A stretch of DNA of 64,000 bases from Nissolia schottii (GCA_003254905.1 QANU01101672.1:16491-80490), one strand, 5' to 3'; positions 11,101 to 23,096 are shown, counted from the stretch's first letter. Translations and numbers: made by a program. Notes: generated by a model from the letters alone, not told the origin.

Positions 11101-11582
11101 GATGAAAGCCTTTTTAACCACTTTCTAGGATCTTGACATAGCTCTAGATCTTGTCACAACCATGCCAATCTCTTAGAAAATTTGTCTGCGCTTTTGTTGT
11201 TCAAATTAAATTTATATTCATACCTACTTTACGGCTTTCAGATTCCATAAGGAATCCGTTTGCAGTATAGGGTATGGTCGATCCCACAGGGAGTTGTAAA
11301 ATACCGTTCTTGAGTTTATTTAATTAAACAATGAGGTGAAAGATTTGTGATTTATATTTAAATAGACTAAATAAATAAAAGACAGGAAAATAAAATAGGA
11401 AACAAATCAGAGGTAGTTCTGGAGCTTGTTGGGAATTTTAATCACATCATAGCTTTCATGCATCCAGTTACGTATTACATAGAACTATCGTTTGATTGCC
11501 CGCCACCAGTTCTTAACTTGTCATCACTTTCGTGCATGACAAGATCACAGGTTTCCCTTGTTAAACTGTCACTTTCGCACAC
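11101..11582 (+). mobile_element. GATGAAAGC-type terminal-repeat element, left part
   Basis: It begins GATGAAAGCCTTTTT immediately after CCCCT, where copy 2 of the host sequence runs on uninterrupted (13,598). Its first 133 bases are identical, in inverse orientation, to 33,989-34,121. After GCTTTCAGATTCC it continues with sequence resembling 33,280-33,660 (CAGTATAG...GTCGATCCCACAGGGA; GCCACCAGTTCTTA). The right end is lost in the N gap. No coding domain is seen. The class is undetermined: either a TIR DNA element or a small terminal-repeat retroelement. Confidence 0.6.
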
Positions 11583-12257
11583 NNNNNNNNNNNNNNNNNN
11601 NNNNNNNNNNNNNNNNNNNNNNNNNNNNNNNNNNNNNNNNNNNNNNNNNNNNNNNNNNNNNNNNNNNNNNNNNNNNNNNNNNNNNNNNNNNNNNNNNNNN
11701 NNNNNNNNNNNNNNNNNNNNNNNNNNNNNNNNNNNNNNNNNNNNNNNNNNNNNNNNNNNNNNNNNNNNNNNNNNNNNNNNNNNNNNNNNNNNNNNNNNNN
11801 NNNNNNNNNNNNNNNNNNNNNNNNNNNNNNNNNNNNNNNNNNNNNNNNNNNNNNNNNNNNNNNNNNNNNNNNNNNNNNNNNNNNNNNNNNNNNNNNNNNN
11901 NNNNNNNNNNNNNNNNNNNNNNNNNNNNNNNNNNNNNNNNNNNNNNNNNNNNNNNNNNNNNNNNNNNNNNNNNNNNNNNNNNNNNNNNNNNNNNNNNNNN
12001 NNNNNNNNNNNNNNNNNNNNNNNNNNNNNNNNNNNNNNNNNNNNNNNNNNNNNNNNNNNNNNNNNNNNNNNNNNNNNNNNNNNNNNNNNNNNNNNNNNNN
12101 NNNNNNNNNNNNNNNNNNNNNNNNNNNNNNNNNNNNNNNNNNNNNNNNNNNNNNNNNNNNNNNNNNNNNNNNNNNNNNNNNNNNNNNNNNNNNNNNNNNN
12201 NNNNNNNNNNNNNNNNNNNNNNNNNNNNNNNNNNNNNNNNNNNNNNNNNNNNNNNNN
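11583..12257. other. Assembly gap (675 N)
   Basis: A run of N only. It separates two near-identical copies of the same sequence, with the second copy starting at the first base after the gap. Confidence 1.
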
Positions 12258-13597
12258 GGACTTAAACTACTAATCAAGAAAATTAGTAGATCACGATGGT
12301 GTGTCCAAAATATTTTTCAGACAACCGTACGCGAAGCACCGAGATAACGAACGACCAAACACGACCAAACACAAGACAAATTTTGAGAGAAATTTCCTCA
12401 ATCGGCCATGTGATTACCATACCCCCACCACCAACCTTCTTACATAACCACGCTCTTCACCACACTTTTTACTATTCTACCTTACCTCCATCATGTCACC
12501 TATTTACTTTTACTTAATTTTTCCCAAAATTCCCCCTCCAAAACCGAAGCCATCAGCTTCCACTCTCCATCTTCATTTTCTTCTTCTTCACACTTTCTTT
12601 CCCCTAAGCCTTCCAAGACCAAGAAGCCATAGCCATTGCCAATCATCCTCATCATCACTCCCAAGTTTGTTCATCCTGGAAGCAGTGGACATAAGCTTGG
12701 ATTTTTCAAACCTTGAGAAGCTTTCTCTCAAGAAATATCTACCAACATCAAACTAACTTTGAAGGTGGGGAGATAGGTCTAAATCACCTCTTGGTGATCT
12801 ATGTGAGTTGTTTGTGTTGTTTGATGCATGAAAAAGGGTTGGTGGATGGTCATTCAAATAAATCACGAAGGATTTTGGAAAAATAGTGTTAAAGAACATG
12901 GGTCATTCGAATGACCACCTTAGGATGAATCGTGTGAACTAGCATTTGTGACGTCACAGAGGCAAGTCATTTGAATGCCCAGGCCTTGGTCATTCGGATG
13001 AAACCTCACTATATCAATTAAAAAGATAAGGCCAGAATCATTCGAATGACCACTCATAGGTCACTCGAATGACTTAGGGTTTCAACCCCCAATAGTAAGT
13101 TTCTTTCATGTATGTGTATGTGCAGTGTATGTATAGCTTTAATTATGTTGTCATGCATCATGAGGACTCGGTTGTCACTAGGCTTATAAGACAATCATAG
13201 ATCACTAGAAGCTTATAACCTAAGAGTAACCAAAGATCATAATTGAAACCTAGGGAATAATGAGATTTCTTAAGAAGGTTCCGACCTCCAAGGGCTCGGT
13301 ATACCTTGAAAAAAAGTACATAGATATGTAATGGCGAATCCCCCTCTCTTGGCACGTCACGCATGACAAGTCCCTGCCAGTTTAGCAAGATAGACTGGTC
13401 CAAAGATTTAGAAATGCAGGCTTAGAACTAAGCGTGGGCTCTGCCCGGTTTTAAAAAGAAAGAAAGAAGGAAAAGGAAAGTCTATGCTCAAGGAAAGAAA
13501 GTTAAGGCCGCCCAAGAGAGCGTGCAAAATGTCGAGATAACGAAAATGATATGTAAAGTACGAGTCCACTGCTGGGCCATCGAAATGGTAGACCCCT
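12258..13597 (+). repeat. Internal duplicate, copy 2
   Basis: It repeats 9,761-11,100 and starts abruptly after the gap, in the middle of the LTR-type sequence. It continues past the position of the 11,101 insertion into the remainder of the host element (13,598-15,116), which is present only once. Confidence 0.95.
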
Positions 13598-15299
13598 CAC
13601 CATCGTGCATGTAGGATGGTCAACTCCTATCGTCTGCTGATGAAAGTATGCTTTCAAGCAATCGTGGTTAGCTACCACTCAGGAAAGGAGCGCTGTCTGG
13701 TCACCGACAATACAGAAATAGTAAGCGGGTTGTAGACGAATGGGGGGCGATGGTCCAACAAACTATAAAGGAGAATGATGAACAATAAAAGTAATAAAAA
13801 AGGACGCAGCCTTAGGGTGTGTAAGAGAAACCCCAAGCTCCTTATGCATGGATTGTATGTCTGCATATATATATATATACATATATGTAAACATATGTAT
13901 GGCAAGAGGGCTCGACCTGATTGTCCTAAGATAAACCCTAAAACACCTTAGGAATCGAACGATTAATGTTAAGAAGCTCGATAGAAAATCCCTAATAACT
14001 AGGTCAAATATTAGATTATCCCCTGGCACTTAGTAATCTAGATAAAGTTGTTCAGGAATAGCAAGAATAAAACTGAATTAGGGAGTATAGAATGGCATGA
14101 CACTTACAGATATCCTGAGCGGCCTGGATCATAACCGAGCCAAAGAAAAATAGTGACCTTTATAGATGCCCACTGAGAACACACTATTCTCACCCTCACT
14201 GGCTTATGATGCCAGGTGACAGCGACGAGCATTTCACCGACGGACTAAACGCGACTGCAGTACAGGCTTCTGCCGCTTGACCCCCGCACTAGAGTTGCGA
14301 CAGGATCATGGGACTGCCTACCCACAGGCGACCTGGGATCTATGCCTACCACTCCGATTGTTCTGGATGACGACGACGACGAGCCTCCACCGTACGAAAA
14401 GGACGTTGAGGTGGACCCGAACTCCTTGCCACTTCCCACACGGGCGCACTTTTACCGCTAAGGACTGAGGAAGAGGGTTAACCCTTTCTTCAGACGTTGC
14501 CTGACCCCTCGTACTCATGACGTTGAGGCAGGACCCTCCACAGCACACTGAAATTTGCCCTCGACCCCTGAGATCACCCGAAAGGTAGAGAAGGATGACG
14601 GCTCTCCAGTCCTGGACTCTCCAACATCCACCACAGAAAGAAGACCCGGACGAAGGCCCTGAGGAAGAGCAGTAGCATAGCATGTGGTGACATTTTGTAC
14701 GGACTTAATGGATAGTACTCCATCAGTCCTTAGCTTTGCCGATAGAGGCCCTTTGGCATTATGCCGTATGTAAAATTGTGAAATTGAATGTACTATGTAA
14801 ATTATTAATTGAATCATATGTATGGGATGATTATGTGATAGTATTTATCATTATTTGCTTGTTATGGTGAATTCTAAATGTCTCGAAGGACTATTGTTAC
14901 GCCGTAAGGCTTTACCATTTTGCAATATATTTCCATTCAAGCATGGCTCCTATTTACAGTTATGTATATGTATGAAAGAATTTTAAATCGGTCCCTACTT
15001 TCGTAAAGAGATATTTTCCAACGTATAGGGACTAAAAGTAATCCCAACCAAAACATACAACAACTCTATAAGCAGTGTTTACGACTATAGCGTAAACGGC
15101 AAGTAGGGGTGTTTCATGTTAGCGTTAGTTCGTGACAATATATATCGGCAGATATTCTAGCAGATAATTACCTGCCAGTAAATGTGACGATCTTCGCCAA
15201 AATACTTATGAAAAGAAATTACTAGTGGATTGGAGGCATAACATTTGTCAGTAACGTCGGTAGATAAATCTGAAGGTAAAATCCATTGGTAGAGAGTGT

Positions 15300-16428
15300 T
15301 GCCTTTTAATTCCTATGTCAATTAACAGCGTCATTAGGAGTCCTTCAGAGTTGTTTGGTATTGACGTAAGGTCTTCAGCGAAATAGGTGAGTGGCAGTTC
15401 TCAAGGCCTATTTTCAAGCCATGTATCTATTTTAGAATTTTCCATTGTTTATGAAACCCTAGAAGGAAAGACTTACTATTTCTTATGAAATATATTATGA
15501 AACCATTTGTGAAATGATTTAGAACTATGAAAATTATTTTAGAACTTCATGGGATCACTTTTTCTTTATGAATTAAATATCATGTTGCATGGGTATGTTA
15601 TGAAGATGATTATGTCAATTATCAGTCATCATGCTTTTTATGTATATCATTTTCATGGGAGTAGGTCTAGGATAGAACTATACATCAAGGACAACCTACG
15701 TTGACCTTGGTATACCTTGTATGATCTTCATGTAGAATATGATTCAAACATATAGATGTAGAGTGACAAGACCGTGAAGCCTGGACATATGGAAATGGTA
15801 GTGACATCTCGTGTTATAATCATTTAGGAAAGCAATGGTCGTGAAGACCGGTAACATTATCATGCATAGCTAGACCGTATTGCTCGAGATCCATCTATTT
15901 AGAGAACTCCCTGTGTCGTTTATTATTAAAATGTTTTCATGTATTATGTAGTATAAATTGTATAATGTTTTATGATTAATACGATGCACATATATTGCGT
16001 ATACTTGTTGTCATGTCTGTGAAACGTCCCATGTTGTCGTTGGGTCTGTCATTCATGAAGTTTGCCTCTTATCAATGTTGTTTTGCAGATAAGGAAAGGA
16101 CTCCACTCCTCTTCATTAGGAGATCTAGCTATTCAAATCCTTGGTGAGCTTTGCTTTGTAGTGCAGCCAATTATGTTAGTTTAGTAGTTTATATTCACGT
16201 TAGTTTAGAGTGCTCCATTAGAACACATGCAGGAAACGTTAAGCATTATTTTATTTTAAAGGATATCTTATGTAATAATTAGTTTCTTTTATGAAAATAC
16301 TAGTAAGTTTATAAAATGGATTTTATATTATTTATTTAAGTTGCACATTTTTATGAAAATTATACCAAGTAAGAGGTTTCTATAAAGGAATTAGTCCCTT
16401 GCGTACCAGTGTTATTTGCGGGGTGTCA
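15300..16428 (+). mobile_element. Possible 3' fragment of another long-LTR-type element
   Basis: It ends GCGGGGTGTCA at 16,428, matching the inverse of the terminus TGTCACGCCCC that begins at 41,606. The sequence before it is AT-rich with no domain. No 5' terminus or target duplication was found, and the left boundary within the CACTA DNA (about 15,300) is a guess. Confidence 0.35.
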
Positions 16429-16907
16429 CTACGTGGAGGCAAACATGGAAGTGAAACTAAAGGTCCACTAATAGTCCCATTTTTGTTCACCATATTTGAA
16501 GAAAAAAACATAAAAATACACAAGTTAAAACAAATAAAATTACACAAGTTAAAAATAACTAAATCCTAATCCTAAACCCCCCAAACCTAACCTAAACCAT
16601 AATCCCCAAATCACAATCCCCACCTTAAATCAAACCACAAACCCCTAAATGAAAAGGACAAATCCCAAATCACAAACCAAAAATCATGATCAAAGACTCC
16701 TAAATCACAATAATATTCAACCACAGTCATAATCACATAAAAGAAATAAAAAAGGACCTATAGTGGTGGCGTTGGTGGTGGCCTAGTGGTGGAGCAGGCT
16801 TAGCGGTGGTGGTGCCTTAGCAGTGGTGGTAGTGGTTTCAGTGGTGGTGTGACCTCGGCGGTGGCCTCGGTGGTGGTGTGAGAGGTGATGGATGTGGTTG
16901 TGGAGAG
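16429..16907. other. Low-complexity spacer with GTGG-rich tract
   Basis: An A/C-rich stretch (16,490-16,740) with repeated CCTAAATC/CACAAACC words is followed by a GGTGGTGG-rich tract (16,760-16,890). Frames across it are Pro/Thr or His-rich by composition. No gene is recognised. Confidence 0.6.
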
Positions 16908-17778
16908 TAAGGGTGGAAATAAGTTGGGTTGGGCTAGACTTTGGCTTAAATAGGCTTGACTTGCTTCTAAATTATTTGACTTGAGCTTGGACCTGTTACC
17001 AGTCATAGGGGTTTTTTGAAGGATTAGTCTGACCTTTTTAAAAGCCTGATCTAGTTTGAAAGCCTATATTTAAAGGCCTACTTGAAAAACAAAAAAATAA
17101 AATAAAATTACAAGTTGTTTGTCAATGAAGCTTTATATACCATGCATCGAATTAAATCATTAATAGGAAATAAAAAAATGATTTTTTTCAACCATTTAAA
17201 TTTGATACTGCCAAAATACACATAAAAGAAGATGGATCACACCAATAACTAAGAAAGAATATTGCTCTACAAAGATTGAAGTTATATGACAAGAGAAAAC
17301 AAATTAGTATGTAATATAATCAAATGCAAAGATGATAACTTGTACTCATTGAGATTGCACAAGAAGATGTGTAGATGGTGGTGGCACCTGCAAACAAAAA
17401 GGTAAAGATCGTCAAATAAGAAGAATGCCTGATTCTGTCTTTGAGAGAGTGAGAGAGACGAGAAGCATAAGAAATTTTAAATTTAACCAAGTCAAAATAG
17501 AAATAGGATAGGGTTTATTTTTTCAACTAATGTTTTCAACTTTTTTTCTTTTAATAATAATAATATAATAATATAATAATAAAATAATAAATATAAATAG
17601 ACCAACTTGTTGGGCCTAATAGACTTGTTTTGATTGTCTATGACTTGACTTATTTAACTAACAAGCTTTTTAAGATGCATTGGCCTAGCTTATTAAATAA
17701 TTGGGCCTAGACCAACTAGGCCTTAAATGAAACCAGCGAAAAGTTCCCGACGAGAAACCTGACCTATTTCAATCTATA
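16908..17778. mobile_element. Decayed hAT-like non-autonomous element
   Basis: The left end TAAGGGTGGAAATAAG and right end CTATTTCAATCTATA form imperfect inverted repeats. Possible 8-bp flanking repeats match at only 5 of 8 positions (GTGGAGAG and GCAAAGAG). Near each end are GGGTTGGGCTAG and GGGCCTAG words typical of this kind of MITE. The interior is AT-rich with no transposase. Confidence 0.4.
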
Positions 17779-17815
17779 GCAAAGAGGTGGCGGTCGCCTC
17801 GGTGGTGCTGTGGTT

Positions 17816-18062
17816 CACTACTAAAAAATGCAAAATACTAACAACTTTCACTAGCGGATATATCTGCCGATGTTACCAGCAGATTATACGTTCCCAATTA
17901 GCTGGTAAATGCTTTTTACGACTATGTTAACAAAGAAGCTTAGGGTTGCTCACGAAAAATGTATCCACTGTAATTTCCACCAGAATAATGGTGTGCCAAG
18001 TGATGCCTACATATTATCATTGAATATATCCACCAATAATCACTAAATAAATTTTAAAAAAA
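17816..18062 (+). mobile_element. CACTA terminus with subterminal repeats
   Basis: It begins CACTACTAAAAAATG. Motifs such as CACTAGCGGATATATCTGCC (17,858 on) and ATATATCCACCAATAA follow. The same subterminal word recurs near 22,288, so several CACTA copies or fragments are present. Confidence 0.6.
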
Positions 18063-18084
18063 TACAAAAAAGTACTATCGACAG

Positions 18085-18144
<60 letters not shown>
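18085..18144. repeat. Compound (AT)n(GT)n microsatellite
   Basis: About 28 bases of AT repeat run directly into about 32 bases of GT repeat. Confidence 0.97.
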
Positions 18145-18145
<1 letters not shown>

Positions 18146-18171
18146 GATAATTGGTGATTTTTTTTAATAAA

Positions 18172-18711
18172 GGTTAAAATACTACTTTGGTCTCGCAATT
18201 ATATCGAAAAAGTTGCTTTGGTCCCATTCTTTTAAAAATGTCCAGTTTGGTTTTGTATTTATGAAACGTTAGTAAGTTTGATACTCCCTTAGTCTTGTAA
18301 TTATCCTACAAAAGAATTGTGCTGGTAATGAGACTAACGGAAGACCAAACTGATTGAAATTTAATAAATATGGGACCAATGTGATATTTTATAAAAAATA
18401 AAAAATAAAAAATAAAAAATAAAAAATAAAAGGGGAAATAAAAAAATAAAAAAGGAAAAAATGAAAAAATAAAAAAGGAAAAATATTTGAATGTTATTAT
18501 TTGAATGATAAATAAAAAAATAAATAAATGTCATTATATTTTTATAAAAAATAAGAGTTAAAAATTACTTTGGTATATTATTTATTAAATGTCAATCACT
18601 TTAGTCCAACGTTAGTCCTGTTAAGTGACGCTTTAGTAGTAAACATTTTAAAAGAACGAGACAAAAGCGATATTTTCGCTATAATTGCGGAACCAAAGTT
18701 GCATTTTACCC
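18172..18711. mobile_element. Mutator-type MITE with 9-bp TSD
   Basis: This 540-bp element has about 70-bp terminal inverted repeats beginning GGTTAAAATACTACTTTGGT; the other end read inversely begins GGGTAAAATGCAACTTTGG. It is flanked by exact 9-bp direct repeats TTTAATAAA (18,163-18,171 and 18,712-18,720). Long TIRs with 9-bp duplications indicate the Mutator superfamily. The interior has AAATA-rich tracts (18,390-18,480) and no coding. Confidence 0.85.
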
Positions 18712-18720
18712 TTTAATAAA

Positions 18721-19662
18721 TTTAGTGTTAGGGTTTAGGGTTTAAGAGTTGGGATTTATTAAATTTCTTGTTTATCATCTTTAATAAATAATCACGACAT
18801 AAACACATAACCAAAATTTGACATATGATCGATGAGTCTAATGAATTATAAGAACTATGTATAAACCAATAAAAATAGGTTTCCATGCTTAATTACCAAA
18901 ATTTATGATATAGAAATGAATGCTCAAGTAAAATAATTTATTATTGTGCATGCTCAAATCAACGATGCACGTTTAATTGAAGACTAATAGTAGTTATAAA
19001 TATTGTACTATATATGGTGGTTAGTCTATGTGTAAAAGGATGATAAAAATGTAGACAATTTGAGACAAAATAGATACATGTAATTGCTCCATGATTTATA
19101 CTACATTAGTTTTTCTTATCGACAAATGTCCATTTAATTGCTTTAGTTGTTCATTTAAGGGTCAGGGTTTAGAGTTAGGTTTTTTGTTTTATCATCATAT
19201 AACATTATAGTGGAGGATTTATTTTCTGATAATTAAATTTCATCGAGCGGGAGATTTCCTCCACAAACAAAACGATGTCTTTTGTTTTTATGGTTACTGG
19301 TAGTTTTGAGAAAATTTCAGATGAATTTATCTGTTAATAGTGGCACATTGCAATAATTACATAAACCTTATCTCCTTCCTTATTTATTTCTCATTTTCTT
19401 CACATTTCTCTACCCCCACCGTAACCGAACCCGCCACCACAAGGCCAACATGCTGACAGCCCTGCCTCATTGTCGGCACCACTATCAAGGCCACCATTCC
19501 CACACCCCTTTTCTTCATCGCCGCCACCACCGGGGCCACCATACCAACACTCTTCTTCCCCCTGCTACCATCACACCAACACCCCTCTTCTCCACCGCCT
19601 CCATCACCGAGCCCACCACGCACACACCCCTGCTTTCGCATCACTACCACCACTGAGGCCAC
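18721..19662. other. CACTA-derived noncoding DNA
   Basis: AT-rich DNA with a telo-box pair (TTAGGGTTTAGGGTTTA, about 18,726), scattered subterminal-type motifs and a CCACC-rich tract (19,420-19,655). The tract's frames on both strands are His/Pro or Gly/Val-rich by composition and are not called as genes. Confidence 0.5.
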
Positions 19663-20124
19663 TGATAAATGCCCAATTTATCCAAATTTCATCATTTAAA
19701 AAGGCATTTATTTGCTTATGTTTTAACAAATTATCTAATAAATTCCCCATATTTTGTAGGTTTTCTAATATATTTTGAAGATGGATGCAAGCAGCTTAAT
19801 TAAAGAATAATCCCATAAAGAATGAGAAAAAGGGCAGAATTGGAAAAGAGCTAAAAATGAAGAACAAAGCAGGACCGCTCAGCGGAAGACCATCATCGCT
19901 CAGCGCCAAGGGAACAATCGCTCAGCGGTACCAACCTTATAGCTCAGCGAAAGTACGTCGGCAGCAACTTGCACGCGGCGCATTTATTGCGCCAGCTGGA
20001 GCCAGCCTGGCGCCGCCATGCCACGTCAGTGCCGCCCTGCAAAAAGCTGCCGAGCATTTAATGAAGGCGCGGGAAAGTACAGCCGCTCAGCGAAGGGGAC
20101 CTTATCGCTCAGCGGTTGTACCCA
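19663..20124 (+). mobile_element. LTR-type element fragment ending at an N
   Basis: It starts TGATAAATGCCCAATTTATC directly after GCCAC (19,658-19,662). The same GCCAC recurs just right of the N, at 20,128-20,132, as expected for a 5-bp target duplication. The fragment includes a GC-rich leader with six GCTCAGCG motifs (19,876-20,113). Most of the element appears to be missing at the N. A plus frame across it (19,857-20,141) has no known domain and contains the N, so it is not called as a gene. Confidence 0.55.
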
Positions 20125-20132
20125 NTGGCCAC

Positions 20133-22280
20133 CAAGGGTAAATGATCTTAAACATTGAATCACTCTCCTTGAAAGAATATATGGTCTGGATGTACAAAGA
20201 GAGAATTGTTCATTGCCAGTAGATGATCTTCCTTCATCAAATTAGGGTTTAGTGGTTTTACGATTTTATCATGGATCGATTAATCCGAGGCAGTGAACAC
20301 CAATAGAGATTCATTCTCTATTTATTAGTAGAGGATCAAGTATATGGTGGTAGAGAATCGTCCACTACTAGCAAATGATTAAATTTTTGGTAGTAAATAA
20401 TCATTCATTACCATCAAATGATCAAATTAGTTTGGAGTTTAGGGCTTAGGATAGAGAATTCCCTGCTAGTGAACATGATTAGTGTTAATTTAGGGTTTAA
20501 GATCTTTAGAATAATTTTTTTTTATTTTTTGAATTAATGTCTTATGGTTATGATTATTAATGCTAATATTTTTTTTATTTGTTTCTTAATTAGTTGTAAT
20601 AAAATTATAATTTTAATTATAAGCATTTTATTTAATTAATTATTTAAAAATATATAAAAAACTAGAAATTCAAACTTTAAAATGAAATTGTTTAAAATAA
20701 TTTATTAGTGAATATATCTGTCAGTAATCGTAGAGGAGGAGGATTTTTGGTTCCTTTTATCGCTAGATTTATCTACCAAAATTTGCTTCGGATAATTTAT
20801 CCGTCGCTATTTATTACCAACGAGCTATTTACCAATGGATACAACCCGCCGCAGAATCTTACAAAAAATTTATTATCCGCCAGTAACTCATACTTATCTA
20901 CTGATAAATTACTTGGTATTGAGCGTTTTTCTAATAATGCGTGGGGAGGTGGATGACGACAAGTTCTAGAGAGAACTAGGTGAGTTTGGGTGGAGAAACA
21001 AGGAAGATAAAAGGAAATGAGGAAGTAGAAGAGAGTTCGCGTATTTAAGGTTGTGACTAATTCCCATTAGATTTATCCATTGGTAACTTTCTCCTATCCA
21101 TTGATATCCAAAATAAATGAAACCTGTCGTTTCATTTGTGCTCCCACCCAATGAATTTAGAATACCAATGATTATATCCACTGCTTAGTCTTTATTCTCC
21201 GCTATTTGTATTGAACAAAACATTGCGTTTTGTTATAGGCCAATATATCCTCTGTTAATACCTAAATCTTAAACCCTAACCCAATCGAATAACTCGTGTT
21301 TCTATGCCTCGATGATACAAAATCATGTAGTCATAATCCTTTAACAATATAATTCTAGCCATTTGCTTTGTCTGAAATTTAGATCATTATGTGTTATCTC
21401 AAATTTTATCGCCTTGTGCTCTTGTGTTTCCCATGAGCTCAAATGTGATTTTCTTACCATTCATTAGGGAGGTAAGACTACACATGACATAAGTAACAAA
21501 AAAGTTAATGGTGAGAGATCATATATCATTGACACATGTCAAATGTGATCGTTTGAATGATCAACAAGGATAATTACAATTACTCTCTCACTAATCACAA
21601 AGGACAAGGGAAAGTGATCGTCGATAAAGCTCTCGTTGTCAAGTGCAAGCTGACGATGACAAGATCGGGTGGCAATCATAGAGGAAGCACCAAGGAGTCC
21701 TTCAATTCTTCAAGGACTCAGCCAACTACTCTAGTACCCTAAACCCTAACAACCTAATTCACCCTAGCCTTTGTTTTTTTAGTGATTATTGATAGGGATG
21801 CATGGCAAAAGGGGGCAGGGTGGGCTGACCTGCAAATAAATAGAGTGGGGCAAGCCAATTTTTTATACGAGCCGAAATTTCATGTTTGCGCCGCATTTTA
21901 TTTAGCTTGTGAGTTGGCTGGTTGACCCACAAGTTGAAACAAAAATTAAAAAACAAATAAATATTTAACAACTTAACTAAAAAAATACACACACTACACT
22001 GAAGGAAAAAATACACGCATAATAAAATAAAAGAACTCCATGTCCACAAAGCCAAAATAAATCAACACAATTTTATGTTTTATTTTACCCATTGTATGTT
22101 TTTTTTTTTAATTTAATTTCAGCAAATGAGTTAAACAAGTCATCCCATATGAGAGCTGAAAAATTAAACGAGCTCAAAATTTGTGTTTGCCATACGGAAA
22201 ATTGCAAGTTAGGCCCATTTTACCAATCCTGGTTACCGGCTAATATATATGTTGGTACTTCAATGTTTTTTTCTTTATTT
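20133..22280. other. CACTA-derived noncoding DNA, no gene recognised
   Basis: Resumed CACTA-type sequence: subterminal motifs such as GAATATATCTGTCAGTAATC (20,711 on), TAATTTATCCGTCGC near 20,795 and further copies to about 21,190. Telo-box pairs (about 21,272 and 21,739) and AT-rich filler are also present. A stretch at about 21,800-22,260 has a degenerate MITE-like start (AGGGATGCATGGCAAAAGG), but I found no convincing partner terminus. Confidence 0.45.
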
Positions 22281-22881
22281 TTATAATTCACTAGCGAATA
22301 TATCTGCCGGTATATGTTGGCACTATAAGTTATTGACGGATATTCTGACAGATAATATATTTGACAAATTTAGCCTACTTCATGATCAGAGAATTAAAAC
22401 AACATTACGAAAGGAGTCTATATAGATAATTCATCATTAATAAGCATTTTTCTAGTTGTTGACACTCATTGCTTGTGCGACCATGACTAATTGAGTCTTT
22501 ATGTTCTCCTAAACTTTTTTGCCTTCTAAATCAAGGAAGATAGGAGGGCATATTTAAAGTTTTCTGTAAAACTTTTCTTCAGCCACTATTTTACCCGAAA
22601 TATATTTTATTTTTTTTTTGCTCAGCGGGTCTCACAGCAGCCGAAGTCTTGGTCAACATACAATTTGTATGTATCAACAAATTTAAAATTGTCTAATGGA
22701 TAAAAAAGGAATATTTCATTACAGTGAATTCTTTTAAACAATTTTAAATTAACGTACACTGTATGTCAAGTCGTCTACCATCACCAAATTATAAATTTGA
22801 TGACTTTTATATTACTGAATTGAAAAATAATTTATTTATTGTACGTAGAATATTGTTATTAGAACATGTAGTTGATATAAT
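22281..22881. other. AT-rich spacer with CACTA subterminal motifs
   Basis: Motifs CACTAGCGAATATATCTGCC (about 22,288-22,307) and GACGGATATTCTGACAGATAA (about 22,335) mark the last CACTA-type sequence on this side. After about 22,400 no repeat family or gene is recognised. Confidence 0.5.
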
Positions 22882-23070
22882 TGATAGTTGTAATTGTACT
22901 GGGTTAATTAGGATTAGCTAATAGGTTAACTAATGGTTAGTTGTTATCATGAGCCTATATATAGGTCTGCATTACTTGTATTTTGTAACTTTTCTCATTC
23001 TCTCAATTTTAGTCAGCAAATTCAGTTTCTACTCTCTCTTTTCTCTCCTTGATACCATGAATTTCAACAA
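22882..23070 (+). mobile_element. Possible solo LTR (copia-like) with TATA box
   Basis: The sequence starts TGATAGTTGTAATTG. It has a TATA-like CCTATATATAGG near 22,952, then a CT-rich transcript-start region (22,990-23,055), and ends near ATTTCAACA. This layout is typical of short Ty1/copia LTRs. I could not find a matching 5-bp target duplication, so the call is tentative. Confidence 0.35.
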
Positions 23071-23096
23071 TTGTGTTAACTCATTACTCATAAATT

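Larger units (their letters stand above)
9514..15116 (+). mobile_element. Solo-LTR-like long element with TSD TGTTA
   Basis: It starts TGTAACATCCCGATTTTTTT at 9,514 and ends GGGGTGTTTCA at 15,116. Perfect 5-bp direct repeats TGTTA flank it at 9,509-9,513 and 15,117-15,121. Both flanks carry CACTA subterminal motifs, so it inserted into CACTA DNA. There is no gag, protease, RT or integrase coding. The interior is a noncoding leader with palindrome arrays and the family's conserved block (about 14,165-14,205). Its 5.6-kb length includes a 675-N gap and an internal repeat (9,761-11,100 versus 12,258-13,597). Without that repeat it would be about 3.1 kb, close to its relatives. The family is LTR-type, with lineage undetermined. 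Confidence 0.8.

Noticed and set aside
11458..12277. Long frames of 235-271 codons on both strands
   Set aside because: They consist almost entirely of N.
19857..20141. 94-codon Ala/Arg-rich plus frame
   Set aside because: It crosses an N and a target-duplication boundary, and its content reflects the GC-rich GCTCAGCG array.
21800..22260. Possible MITE starting AGGGATGCATGGCAAAAGG
   Set aside because: No matching inverted terminus or target duplication could be found.
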